From an uncultured bacterium (lineage in GTDB: Bacteria > Actinomycetota > Coriobacteriia > Coriobacteriales > Coriobacteriaceae): 64,000 nucleotides of DNA. Where the stretch lies: NCBI GenBank assembly GCA_905216145.1, contig CAJMST010000008.1:15051-79050 (forward strand), given 5' to 3'. Made by a program: the position numbers and the translations under genes. Positions 41,820-50,195 of this stretch are shown here, piece after piece. The stretch's first letter is position 1, and each line of letters opens with the position of its first letter. Below the pieces are notes generated by a model. The model had not been told where the DNA came from, ran no database searches, and was given only the letters and a program-made list of their open reading frames with translations.

Positions 41820-42506
41820 CTACAAATAAATCCCCTCACCGAGTTGCTTGTGGAACTCGGCGTGATGGTCGCGTGCCCAGGTAAAGAGTGCCTGGTCAAA
41901 GTCGGTGCGCGTGGCCGGGACGCCAAAGACGCCGGTAACTTCGACGCGCACAAACTCCAGTGCCGGCAGCTTGTTGATGGCAGTGAGGGCAAACGGGGAC
42001 GAGGGCTCCTCGAACAGATAGCGGCTGCCTTGCAGCGCGTCGCAACTGGTGCACGTGTTGCCGAGCGACGGGGCTTTGGAGGCTCGCGCGCCTACGGGCT
42101 TGTAGCCGCAGCGCTTATGAAGGTAGTCGCGGATCTCGCCCGGCACGCAGCCAAGAGCGGGCGCGATGGCGAGTGCGTTGGCGTTTGCCGTGTCGATGGC
42201 AATGTGTCCGGCTTCGTTGGGCGCGTGCGCGATGGCGACGCTCTCGTCATTATCGGTTCGATAGGGAATGCCGAAGGCCGCGACCGAGGTCTCTTTGTGA
42301 CACTTCCAGCACTTGCGCTTGCCCAGTACTAGATATATATACGGCGCTGAGGGGTCGGATCGGTCAACACCGGGCAGCCACTCGGCAAAGGGCTCGGGGT
42401 TGACGCCGCTGGGTACATACCAGATCTTCTTGGTCCGGTCCCATTTGGCGCCCAGCGCCTTGGCTTCTTCTTTGTGCGAAAAGGGGACATCGAGCTCGGT
42501 GCGCAT
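41820..42506 (-). CDS. DUF5710-domain protein
   Basis: The 228-residue protein starts at ATG 42506 with AAGGAG 5 nt upstream. The N-terminal 45 residues are a classic DUF5710 unit: DVPFSHKEEAKALGAKWD, then KKIWYVP and FAEWLPG. These units are found in plasmid primase/TraC-like and phage proteins and are thought to bind nucleic acid. The rest contains a CxxC pair (CWKCHKETSV) and CTSCDALQGSRYLFEE, possibly a second zinc site. It is convergent with the zinc-ribbon gene. The role is unknown. Confidence 0.78.
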   Translation of the reverse strand: MRTELDVPFSHKEEAKALGAKWDRTKKIWYVPSGVNPEPFAEWLPGVDRSDPSAPYIYLVLGKRKCWKCHKETSVAAFGIPYRTDNDESVAIAHAPNEAGHIAIDTANANALAIAPALGCVPGEIRDYLHKRCGYKPVGARASKAPSLGNTCTSCDALQGSRYLFEEPSSPFALTAINKLPALEFVRVEVTGVFGVPATRTDFDQALFTWARDHHAEFHKQLGEGIYL

Positions 42507-42703
42507 GGCGGCTCCTTGGTGCTGCAGGTGCAAGTGGTTCAAGGATACCGCAGGGCGCAGACATCGCGGCGTTTTGCTGAGGAGTTGCGGCTCGGATGGG
42601 TTCGAGACGCGTTGGTCTCGGCCTCGGTGGCTATTGACGCGGTTTTGTGCATGGGCAGGGTGGTTGCTTGGGCGGTTGGAGCTGCCAGCTGATTTGGCGA
42701 CAT

Positions 42704-42740
42704 AAAACAAAACAGCCCAGAGGACATAGCCTCTGAGCTG
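42704..42740 (-). terminator. tRNA-Val terminator
   Basis: On the minus strand an 11-bp stem (CAGCTCAGAGG with CCTCTGGGCTG, one G:T) is followed by TTTTGTTTT. It lies just after the tRNA 3' end. The remaining gap 42507-42703 holds nothing I can support. Confidence 0.92.
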
Positions 42741-42748
42741 CGAACATT

Positions 42749-42823
42749 TGGTGGGCGTTAGAAGATTTGAACTTCTGACCTCTTCCGTGTCAGGGAAGCG
42801 CTCTCCCCCTGAGCTAAACGCCC
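42749..42823 (-). tRNA. tRNA-Val (GAC anticodon)
   Basis: This 75-nt cloverleaf is encoded with its CCA. The acceptor GGGCGTT pairs with AACGCCC, the D stem is GCTC/GAGC, and the anticodon stem CTTCC/GGAAG encloses the loop CTGACAC with anticodon GAC. The T arm is AGAAG-TTCAAAT-CTTCT. It reads GUC and GUU codons. A good promoter lies upstream (42853-42881) and a terminator immediately downstream, so it is a single-gene unit. It borders the accessory stretch to its left. Confidence 0.97.
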
Positions 42824-42852
42824 GATCAAGGGTGCGCAAGCGCGCAAGGGAT

Positions 42853-42881
42853 AATATAACGGAGCCTGAACTCGGTGGCAA
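42853..42881 (-). promoter_or_regulatory. tRNA-Val promoter
   Basis: On the minus strand TTGCCA (-35) and TATATT (-10) are exactly 17 bp apart, about 30 bp before the tRNA 5' end. Confidence 0.85.
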
Positions 42882-43112
42882 GAACATTTTTAAAAATCGC
42901 TTACATTGTGGAATTCGGGGGCTTTGTCGTATCCATTTCAAAAGAGCCTGCTGCCGCGATTTTGCTGTCGCATAATGCAAGGCCATTGCGGTATCGAGCT
43001 ATGGAAAGACGCCTGCGGAATTGTCCTACCGATAAGCGGACAAGCCTCCAGCTGGTGACTTCGCCGTGGTAAGGTAAGCCGAATTGTTTCCAGGCTGTTT
43101 CGGGGGAGTGGA

Positions 43113-44135
43113 ATGAGCAAAGAGTGTGTCGAGCAGGTCGAAGGCGCAGGGGCTTCGGTGCCGATGACCGATATATCGAACATTGATGTGCCCGAGGGCA
43201 CCGACGAGCTCAGCCGCAACACCCGTCGCGCATGGCGCGACCGCTTGAACAGCGCTTCGACGCGCAAGATGATCACGGGCGTCTTGGCTACGCTGGTGGG
43301 CGGTTCGTTTTGGGGCTTCTCGGGCACCAGCGCGAGCTTTCTGTTCGATACCTACCACGTCGACACCCTGTGGCTTACGAGCGTGCGTCAGATTCTCGCC
43401 GGTCTACTCTTTATGGCCGTGGTTGTTACGCGCGACCGCGAGCGCCTGATTAAGCTCTGGACCACACCCGCCGATCGCAAGCAGCTGCTGCTCTTTACCG
43501 CCTTTGGCCTGCTGTTCAACCAGTTTTGCTATCTTTCGGCCGTGCGCCTGACGAACGCCGGAACCGCGACGGTGCTCCAGTGCCTGCAGCTCGTTATCAT
43601 CATGGGCTACGCCTGCGCGATCGATCGCCGCATGCCGCGTACTCGCGAAGTCATCGGCATTGGCCTGGCTCTGGGTGGAACCTTTTTAATCGCCACCGGC
43701 GGCGACCCCACCAGCCTGAATATCTCACCGCTTGGCCTGGCAGCAGGTCTTATGTGTGCGGTCAGCGCCGCGTGTATGGCGGTGATTCCCGCCAAGATCC
43801 TGCCCGAATACGGCAGCCCCATCGTCACGGGCTCGGCAATGCTCACGGCGGGCGTGGTCTCGTGCGTCTTCGTGCAGCCTTGGGCGCATATGCCGGCGCT
43901 CGATGCCGCCGGCGTCGAGGCGCTCGCGGTGTTCGTTGTTATCGGCTCGTTTTTTGCTTACATGCTCTATATGCAGGGCGTTAAGGACATCGGCTCGGTG
44001 CGTGCGAGCCTCATCGGAACTGTGGAGCCAGTTTCGGCGACCATCACCAGCGCCGTTATGCTGGGCACGGTGTTTTTGCCGACCGACCTTATCGGCTTTG
44101 CCATGATCATCGTGATGATGTTCCTCACGGTGTAG
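43113..44135 (+). CDS. DMT/EamA-family permease
   Basis: The 340-residue protein begins with a hydrophilic N-terminal extension of about 50 residues, followed by ten transmembrane helices in two EamA repeats (TLVGGSFWGFSGTSASFLF and SPLGLAAGLMCAVSAACMAV). It exports or imports small metabolites; the substrate is unknown. It is a paralogue of the permease at 17154 with the same second-repeat signature GSFFAYMLYMQGVK / AYILYMQGLS. A GGGGGAG precedes ATG 43113. It is monocistronic. Confidence 0.88.
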   Translation: MSKECVEQVEGAGASVPMTDISNIDVPEGTDELSRNTRRAWRDRLNSASTRKMITGVLATLVGGSFWGFSGTSASFLFDTYHVDTLWLTSVRQILAGLLFMAVVVTRDRERLIKLWTTPADRKQLLLFTAFGLLFNQFCYLSAVRLTNAGTATVLQCLQLVIIMGYACAIDRRMPRTREVIGIGLALGGTFLIATGGDPTSLNISPLGLAAGLMCAVSAACMAVIPAKILPEYGSPIVTGSAMLTAGVVSCVFVQPWAHMPALDAAGVEALAVFVVIGSFFAYMLYMQGVKDIGSVRASLIGTVEPVSATITSAVMLGTVFLPTDLIGFAMIIVMMFLTV

Positions 44136-44283
44136 CTGGCGCCGCCGCCAGACAGAAAAGGTGTTGTGCCGCATTTTCGCCAATTGATGTCCGTGTCTGG
44201 AGTTTAGCTGTCGATGCTCAAAATGCCATAAACTAGTAACGTTATGGACTTTTTCATTGCGACTCAATTGCGAGGATTTCTTT

Positions 44284-46596
44284 ATGGCTGGTAATCACTT
44301 TAAGGGCAGCGATAGCGGCCGTCCTGCAGTTCCGCCGCGTCCGAACGGGGCTGGTAAGGCCGGCACGCCGGGCGGCGCTGGACAGGGCGGTTCCGGTAAG
44401 CGCGTGTCCCCGGGCGAGACGGCGATGTTTACCGCTCTGTACGAGCAGTCTCAAAAGGCAAAAAAGACCGGCCGTGCAAAAGGGAATGTCTTTGCGGGCG
44501 GTGCAACCTCCGCGTCGCAGCCGAGCGGGGCTCCTTCGGTGCCTGCGAACAACGCAGGTGCTGCCAACGCCGCGAATGCTGCCGGCAACGTTAATGCCGG
44601 CAAGGCCGACAACAATACTCCCTCTGCCGGTGGCGCGGGGCTTACGGGTAACCTTGGCACGATTTACACCGGCGCCTCCGAGACTGGCACGTTCGCCCGC
44701 CTGGATGATAGCGGTGCCGAGTTTGCGGGCTCGGGTTCCAAGGAAGATTATTACGATTTTGGCTTGAACTACGGTAGCGATGTTTCGTCGAGTTCGACCT
44801 CTGACGGTCTGGTCCGTCATCGCCATCGCAAGGGCGAGGGCAAGAAGCGTCACACTGGCGCCATTATTGCCGCTGTAGTCGCGGTGCTTCTCGTTGCGCT
44901 TGGCGCAAGCGGCTTTATGCTGCTTAACTCGGCAAAGACCGTAAAGAGCGAAGCGAAGGAGGCTGTCGAGATCGTCGGTGGCCTTAAGGACAAGGTCACG
45001 TCGGGCGATTTTTCGACGCTGCCTGACGACGCGAAGAAGATCGATGAGCTCTGTAACAGCATGAAGGCGGAGACCTCGAGCCCGCTGTGGGCGGCGGCTT
45101 CGTTTATCCCGGTGTATGGCAGCGATATCAATGCGGCCCGCACCATGATTGACGCCCTGTCCGATGTCTCGAGCAATGCGCTGGTTCCCATGGCCGATAA
45201 CCTTTCGCAGGCTACGCCCGGCAAGCTGTTCCAGGACGGCATGATTAACGTGTCCGCGCTGCAGGCGGTCGCCGATTCGCTTTCCAGCAGCTCGAAGGTG
45301 TTCAAGAGCGCCAACGAGAAGGTCCAGGGCATTGGCGATACTCATATTTCTCAGGTGACCGAGCTGGTCGATAAGGCCAAGGACGGCTTTGCCACCCTCA
45401 ACGGCGCGGTTGACGCGGCGGAGAAGGTCGCCCCCGTCCTTCCCCAGATGCTCGGCGCCAACGGTCAGACGCGCAACTACCTTATGTACGCCATGAACAA
45501 CGTCGAGATTCGTGCCTGCGGCGGCTTTGGCGGTTCGCAGGGCCTGATTTCGGTCACCGACGGCCAGATGTCGATTGGCGAGTTTGTTCCCCGCATTGGA
45601 CTCAGTGAGGATGAGGCAGTCGAGAGCGTCGACGAAGAGGATGAGGCGCTGTTCGGCAACCACAGCAACCTGTACAACTCGGGCAATACCTATTCGCCTG
45701 ATTGGCCCCGCAACTCGCAGCGTGTCGCCGCGCTGTGGAAGTCCCAGTATGGACAGGACGTTGATGGCGTCATCGGTATCGACCCGGTGTTCCTGCAGTA
45801 TCTGCTGGGCCTGGTCGGTAACGTGTCACTGCCCGACGGAACGGTTGTCGACGGCACCAACGCCGCAAAGGTCCTCATGCACGATGTGTACTGGAACTAT
45901 CCGGTCGAGGAGTCTGACGGCATCTTTGCATCCGTCGCCAGCGCTGCCTTCGACAAGATCCTTGGCGGTATCGGCGATGTCGATGTTACGAAGCTTGTCA
46001 GCGCCGTTGAGCGCGGTGCCGAAGAGGGCCGCCTGATCGCTTGGATGAGAAACGATGATGAGCAGAATGCCATCAAAGAGACGGGCATTGACGCTTCGCT
46101 GCCCGATCCGGATGATCCGAGTGCCGATCCCGTTGCCGGCGTTTACTTTAACAACCTGAGCTTCTCCAAGCTCGACTGGTATCTGAACGCCGACACTCAG
46201 ATTGGTCAGGGCGTGAAGAACGGCGACGGCACGTGTTCCTATCGCATCACCGTTACCCTGACGAACATCATGACGCAGGAGGAGGCTGGCAAGCTGCCCG
46301 ACTACGTTGCGGCGAGCGCACCCGATGCCGCGCGTGACGACGAGCGTCTGAATGTCTCGTTGTTTGCCCCGACGGGCGGCAACATCAGTGACCTTACGGT
46401 TGAGGGCACCCAGTTTGGTCTTGGTGCCGCTACGTGGCATGGAATCCCCTTCTATTCGGGCACCGTTGACCTGCATGCTGGCGAGACGACGACGATCACG
46501 TATACGCTGACCACGTCGGCCGAGGCGGGGGACAAGCCGCTTACGCTGCGTCAGACTCCTACATGCCAGGCGGCTCGCGACAGCGCGTCGGCGTAG
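44284..46596 (+). CDS. DUF4012-family membrane-anchored protein
   Basis: The 770-residue protein has a long cytoplasmic low-complexity N-terminus (about 1-195, rich in Gly, Ala, Asn and Ser), then a basic stretch (RHRHRKGEGKKRH), a single transmembrane helix at about 198-220, and a large external domain. That domain has the DUF4012 signature NYLMYAMNNVEIRACGGFGGSQGLISV and GVIGIDPVFLQYLL. DUF4012 proteins occur near cell-wall and polysaccharide genes in actinobacteria; their activity is not known. AGGA lies 8 nt before ATG 44284. A terminator follows, then glmM, so a role at the cell envelope is plausible. Confidence 0.85.
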   Translation: MAGNHFKGSDSGRPAVPPRPNGAGKAGTPGGAGQGGSGKRVSPGETAMFTALYEQSQKAKKTGRAKGNVFAGGATSASQPSGAPSVPANNAGAANAANAAGNVNAGKADNNTPSAGGAGLTGNLGTIYTGASETGTFARLDDSGAEFAGSGSKEDYYDFGLNYGSDVSSSSTSDGLVRHRHRKGEGKKRHTGAIIAAVVAVLLVALGASGFMLLNSAKTVKSEAKEAVEIVGGLKDKVTSGDFSTLPDDAKKIDELCNSMKAETSSPLWAAASFIPVYGSDINAARTMIDALSDVSSNALVPMADNLSQATPGKLFQDGMINVSALQAVADSLSSSSKVFKSANEKVQGIGDTHISQVTELVDKAKDGFATLNGAVDAAEKVAPVLPQMLGANGQTRNYLMYAMNNVEIRACGGFGGSQGLISVTDGQMSIGEFVPRIGLSEDEAVESVDEEDEALFGNHSNLYNSGNTYSPDWPRNSQRVAALWKSQYGQDVDGVIGIDPVFLQYLLGLVGNVSLPDGTVVDGTNAAKVLMHDVYWNYPVEESDGIFASVASAAFDKILGGIGDVDVTKLVSAVERGAEEGRLIAWMRNDDEQNAIKETGIDASLPDPDDPSADPVAGVYFNNLSFSKLDWYLNADTQIGQGVKNGDGTCSYRITVTLTNIMTQEEAGKLPDYVAASAPDAARDDERLNVSLFAPTGGNISDLTVEGTQFGLGAATWHGIPFYSGTVDLHAGETTTITYTLTTSAEAGDKPLTLRQTPTCQAARDSASA

Positions 46597-46633
46597 GGTT
46601 TTTCTGGTAGCGCAGATAATCGAGTACCATTTT

Positions 46634-46667
46634 GGGGCGGACAGGCAATCTGTTCGCCCCTATTTTG
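46634..46667 (+). terminator. Terminator between the DUF4012 gene and glmM
   Basis: GGGGCGGACAG pairs with CTGTTCGCCCC around 5 nt, followed by TATTTT. It lies 12 bp before the glmM start, so it could also attenuate read-through into glmM. Confidence 0.85.
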
Positions 46668-46679
46668 TAAGGAGAGCGC

Positions 46680-48011
46680 ATGAAGTACTTTGGCACCGAC
46701 GGCTTTCGCGGTGAGGCCAACGTTGGGCTGACGGTAGAGCACGCTTATAAGATTGGCCGTTTTGTGGGCTGGTATTACGGTGCCAACCGCGAGCGCAAGG
46801 CACGCGTGATCGTGGGCAAGGACACGCGTCGTTCGAGCTACATGTTCGAGGCGGCGCTGGTGAGCGGCCTGGTCGCGAGCGGTGCGGACGCCTATATGCT
46901 GCACGTGATCCCCACGCCGGGCGTAGCGCATCAGACCGTGGAAGGCTGCTTCGATTGCGGCATCATGATCAGCGCGAGCCACAACCCGTTTTGCGATAAC
47001 GGCATTAAGCTTGTCAACAGCGACGGCTTTAAGATGGACGAGGACGTGCTGGAGCTCATCGAGGACTACATCGATGGCAAGAGCGAGGTGCCGCTGGCAA
47101 CGGGCAACCATATCGGCGCCACGGTGGACTACATGCAGGGTCGCAACCGCTACATTGCCTCGCTCATCGCCAGTGCGAACTTTTCGCTGCAGGGCGTCAA
47201 GATCGGTATCGACTGCGCCAACGGCTCGGCATCCTCGGTGGCCAAGCCGGTGTTCGACGCACTGGGCGCCGATGTGCGCGTGATCAATGCCGCGCCCGAT
47301 GGTTTTAACATCAACGTCGACTGCGGCTCCACGCATATGGAGCGCCTGCAGCGCCACGTGGTGGAGCAGGGCCTGGATGTGGGCTTTGCCTACGACGGCG
47401 ATGCCGACCGCTGCTTGGCTGTGGACGAGCGCGGTCGCGTGGTAGACGGCGACCAGATCCTGTACGTGTGCGGCGTGTATCTGAACAAGCACGGTCGCCT
47501 TTCGGGCGGTACCGTGGTGCCGACGATCGCCAGCAACTTTGGCCTGATCAAGTCGTTGGAGCTTGCCGGTCTGAGCGCCGTGACCAGCGGCGTGGGCGAC
47601 CGTCATGTGTATGCCAAGATGCGCGAGGGCGGCTACAGCCTGGGTGGCGAGCAGACGGGCCATACGATCTTTGGCGATATCGAGCGTACAGGCGACGGCA
47701 TTATGACCTCGCTGCGCGTGATGGAAGTGATTCGTGCCGAGCGCGAGACACTCTCGCAGCTCACGGCTCCGTGCAAGCTGCTGCCGCAGGCGCAGGTGGC
47801 CGTGCGCGTGGCGGACAAGGACGCCGCGCTCGAGAACATGGGCGTGCAGAACGCCATCGCCGAGGCCGAGGCTGCGCTGGCAGGCGAGGGTCGCGTGCTC
47901 GTACGCAAGAGCGGAACCGAGTCGGTTATCCGCGTGCTGGCCGAGGCGCCCGACCAAGCATCCGCCGATGCCGCCATGAAGCGCATCGCCGCCGCGCTGG
48001 AAGCTCTGTAA
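46680..48011 (+). CDS. glmM: Phosphoglucosamine mutase
   Basis: This 443-residue alpha-D-phosphohexomutase makes glucosamine 1-phosphate for UDP-GlcNAc and peptidoglycan. It begins KYFGTDGFRGEAN. The phosphoserine loop is ISASHNP (S100), the metal loop DGDADR begins at D239, the sugar loop is GGEQTGH, and the phosphate-binding loop is RKSGTESVIRV. Length and the FGTDGFRG start favour GlmM over phosphomannomutase. The last loop lacks the usual Pro (GTES for GTEP), a small variation. TAAGGAGAG precedes the ATG. Confidence 0.93.
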   Translation: MKYFGTDGFRGEANVGLTVEHAYKIGRFVGWYYGANRERKARVIVGKDTRRSSYMFEAALVSGLVASGADAYMLHVIPTPGVAHQTVEGCFDCGIMISASHNPFCDNGIKLVNSDGFKMDEDVLELIEDYIDGKSEVPLATGNHIGATVDYMQGRNRYIASLIASANFSLQGVKIGIDCANGSASSVAKPVFDALGADVRVINAAPDGFNINVDCGSTHMERLQRHVVEQGLDVGFAYDGDADRCLAVDERGRVVDGDQILYVCGVYLNKHGRLSGGTVVPTIASNFGLIKSLELAGLSAVTSGVGDRHVYAKMREGGYSLGGEQTGHTIFGDIERTGDGIMTSLRVMEVIRAERETLSQLTAPCKLLPQAQVAVRVADKDAALENMGVQNAIAEAEAALAGEGRVLVRKSGTESVIRVLAEAPDQASADAAMKRIAAALEAL

Positions 48012-48014
48012 GGT

Positions 48015-48045
48015 AGTCATTGGGGACGTTCTTAAACGACTAGGT
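48015..48045. repeat. TTGGGGACGTTCTTAAA repeat, copy 3 (half-length)
   Basis: TAGTCATTGGGGACGTTC then TTAAACGACTAGG; it shares its core with 16970-17044 and 25530-25586. Confidence 0.6.
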
Positions 48046-48048
48046 GGA

Positions 48049-48087
48049 AAGGGGGCGCTGCGGATTGGTTCCGCGGCGCCCCCTTTG
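48049..48087. terminator. Bidirectional terminator between glmM and the M32 gene
   Basis: AAAGGGGGCGCTGCGG pairs with CCGCGGCGCCCCCTTT around a 7-nt loop. It lies between two convergent genes. Confidence 0.88.
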
Positions 48088-48108
48088 CGTTGGCGTGTCG
48101 GTTATGCC

Positions 48109-49692
48109 TTACAGCTCGTAGAGCGTGGTGAACTTGTCCTGCAGGTAGCTGCAGTAGTAGCGGGCGTCAAAGTCCATGCCGCAGGCGCCCTTGATGAGCT
48201 CCGGCGCGTCCTTGGCGCGGCCCCACTGCCAAATGTGCTCGCCCAGCCAAGCGCGGACGGGCGCCAGATCGCCGCTCGCGCAGGCACCGGTAAGGTCGAC
48301 ACCGTCGCGGCACATGGCCGGCACAAACATGGCATCGTAGGCACTGCCCAGCGCATACGTGGGGAAGTAGCCAAACGAGCCGCCGCTCCAGTGCGTATCC
48401 TGTAGGCAGCCGTGCGTGTCGTCGGGAACGGGAATGCCCAGGTACTCGTCCATAAAGCGATTCCAAAGCGCGGGGATGTCCTTGGCCGTGGCCTCGCCGG
48501 CAAACAGCATGCGCTCGATCTCGTAGCGCACCATAACGTGCAGCGGATAGGTGAGCTCATCGGCCTCGGTGCGGATCAACGACGGCTGCGCGATGTTCAC
48601 GGCGCGGTAGAGCGCGTCCTCGTCCACGTTGCCGTAGACCTCGGGCGCGTGACGGCGCAAGACCTCGAGCAGCGGGCCCATAAAGGCGCGGCTGCGAGCA
48701 ACGGTGTTTTCGAAGAAGCGGCTCTGGCTCTCGTGGATGCCCATGGAGGTTCCGCCCTCAAGACAGGTGCGCGCGTAAGCGGGGTTCACGCCCAGCTCGT
48801 ACATGGCGTGGCCGGCCTCGTGGATGATGCTGTAGACGTTGGAGATGCAATCGTCCTCGTGGATATGCGTGGCGATGCGCGCGTCGCCCACCGAGAAGCC
48901 CTCGCTAAATGGATGCTCGGTAAAGGCGAGCGTGGTGTCGTCCAGGTCCAGGCCCACAAGCTTCATCAGGTCAAAGCTCATGGCACGCTGGGCAGCCTCG
49001 GGCACATGCGCGTGCAAAAAGTCGGCTGCGGGTTGCTGGCTGCGCTCGCCGATGGCATGCACGAGCGGCACGACGGTGGCCTTGACCTCATCGCAAAACG
49101 CATCGAAGCTCTTGGCGGAAAGGCCGCGCTCGTACTGGTCGAGCCAAACATCGTATGGGTCGCGCTTGGGGTCCATAAGTTCGGCCTGATGCTTAAGTTG
49201 GGCGACGATCCTATCCACATAGGGCTCAAAGCTCGCCCAGTCATTGGCCGTCTTGGCCTTGTGCCACACGGCATCGGCCTCGCAGGTGAGCCTGGTCCAG
49301 GCCTCGGCCTCCTCGGTGGGGATGACGCTTGCCTCGCGCTGGTCGCGACCGAGCACACGGATCTCGTCGAGCAGCTGCGGGTCGTCGATTTTGCCGCCGG
49401 CGACGGTCTCGCGCGCTAACGAGCGTACGAGCTCAACGGACTTCTCGCTGGTCAAGAGTTTGTGATGCTCGCCGGCAAGGGTGCCCATGGCATCGGCGCG
49501 GGCCGCGGCGCCGTTGGCGGGGGCAATCGTCGCTCCATCGAACTCGGCAATCTTGAGCAGGTACTCACGAGTCCACAGCTTGCCCTCGAGTTTGCGGAAC
49601 TTTTTGACGGCCTTGTCGACTTTAGCGGCCTTGACGCCCTTGGCGGCCTTTGCCACGGCGGCCTTGGCCTTCTTATCGAGTTTCTTTCCCAT
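48109..49692 (-). CDS. M32-family carboxypeptidase (thermostable carboxypeptidase 1 type)
   Basis: The 527-residue metallocarboxypeptidase has the zinc motif IIHEAGHAMYELG (H291, H295) and the M32-specific blocks HPFSEGFSVGDARIATH, GGTSMGIHESQSRFFEN and LTYPLHVMVRYEIE. It removes C-terminal residues from peptides in the cytosol. The first 35 residues (MGKKLDKKAKAAVAKAAKG...) are an unusual Lys/Ala-rich extension absent from typical members. Because AAGGAT lies before ATG 49692 this extension seems to be translated. It is convergent with glmM. Confidence 0.93.
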   Translation of the reverse strand: MGKKLDKKAKAAVAKAAKGVKAAKVDKAVKKFRKLEGKLWTREYLLKIAEFDGATIAPANGAAARADAMGTLAGEHHKLLTSEKSVELVRSLARETVAGGKIDDPQLLDEIRVLGRDQREASVIPTEEAEAWTRLTCEADAVWHKAKTANDWASFEPYVDRIVAQLKHQAELMDPKRDPYDVWLDQYERGLSAKSFDAFCDEVKATVVPLVHAIGERSQQPAADFLHAHVPEAAQRAMSFDLMKLVGLDLDDTTLAFTEHPFSEGFSVGDARIATHIHEDDCISNVYSIIHEAGHAMYELGVNPAYARTCLEGGTSMGIHESQSRFFENTVARSRAFMGPLLEVLRRHAPEVYGNVDEDALYRAVNIAQPSLIRTEADELTYPLHVMVRYEIERMLFAGEATAKDIPALWNRFMDEYLGIPVPDDTHGCLQDTHWSGGSFGYFPTYALGSAYDAMFVPAMCRDGVDLTGACASGDLAPVRAWLGEHIWQWGRAKDAPELIKGACGMDFDARYYCSYLQDKFTTLYEL

Positions 49693-49834
49693 ACCGTATC
49701 CTTAATCTCGCAGGCCGAGCGCCGCAAGCGGGTGCGCGGCCAGTTTGTACAGCTACCTGCCTTGTACCCAGCGCGAACAAAACGGAACGCGGCGATGCGC
49801 TCGCGAAATGTGTTATCCTATAGCCCAATGCGTT

Positions 49835-50111
49835 GACGGAGAGGGTTTTGCCCGCCGCGTCGCCGGCAAGAGAGGGAAGGTCATGGGCTGCAAGCCTTCC
49901 TGCGGTGGCAAGGGCCAAGCGTTCACTCCCGAGCAGCAACCTCAACGGGCGCGCGGCCAGCGGCGGCGAAGCCCCAGTAGGGAAGCCGTGAGCCTCGCGA
50001 TAAGGGGCGCAGAGTGGGCGCGGCGGGCAAGACATCCGCCGGGTCAAACAAGGTGGTACCGCGGAATTCAACCGTCCTTGGGCAATGCACATGCCCGAGG
50101 ACGGTTTTTTG
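49835..50111 (+). promoter_or_regulatory. T-box leader controlling pheST
   Basis: The antiterminator T-box AAGGTGGTACCGCGG is at 50050-50064; its TGGT bulge matches a tRNA ending ACCA. AAGG can pair with CCTT at 50076-50079 in competition with the terminator (50071-50105, 13-bp stem, then TTTTTT). Stem I lies in about 49840-49940, with a distal GGAAGG/CCTTCC stem. A TTC at 49922-49924, followed by A, is where the Phe specifier would fall. Uncharged tRNA-Phe should stabilise antitermination. A possible -10 (TATCCT, 49814) lies upstream; no -35 is clear. Confidence 0.9.
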
Positions 50112-50195
50112 TTACCGAACCGGGCCGCGTTTTCGCAGCGCCAAGCGGCATCGGTCGCCCCGGCAAGCGAATGCGCGAGAGACGAAAGGGAAGAC

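Noticed and set aside
42749..42823. Attachment site of a genomic island at tRNA-Val
   Set aside because: I saw no second copy of the tRNA 3' end and no integrase gene, so island insertion at this tRNA is not supported.
42839..43112. Small ORFs between tRNA-Val and the DMT permease
   Set aside because: Short, overlapping, no ribosome sites; the interval carries the tRNA promoter and presumably that of the permease.
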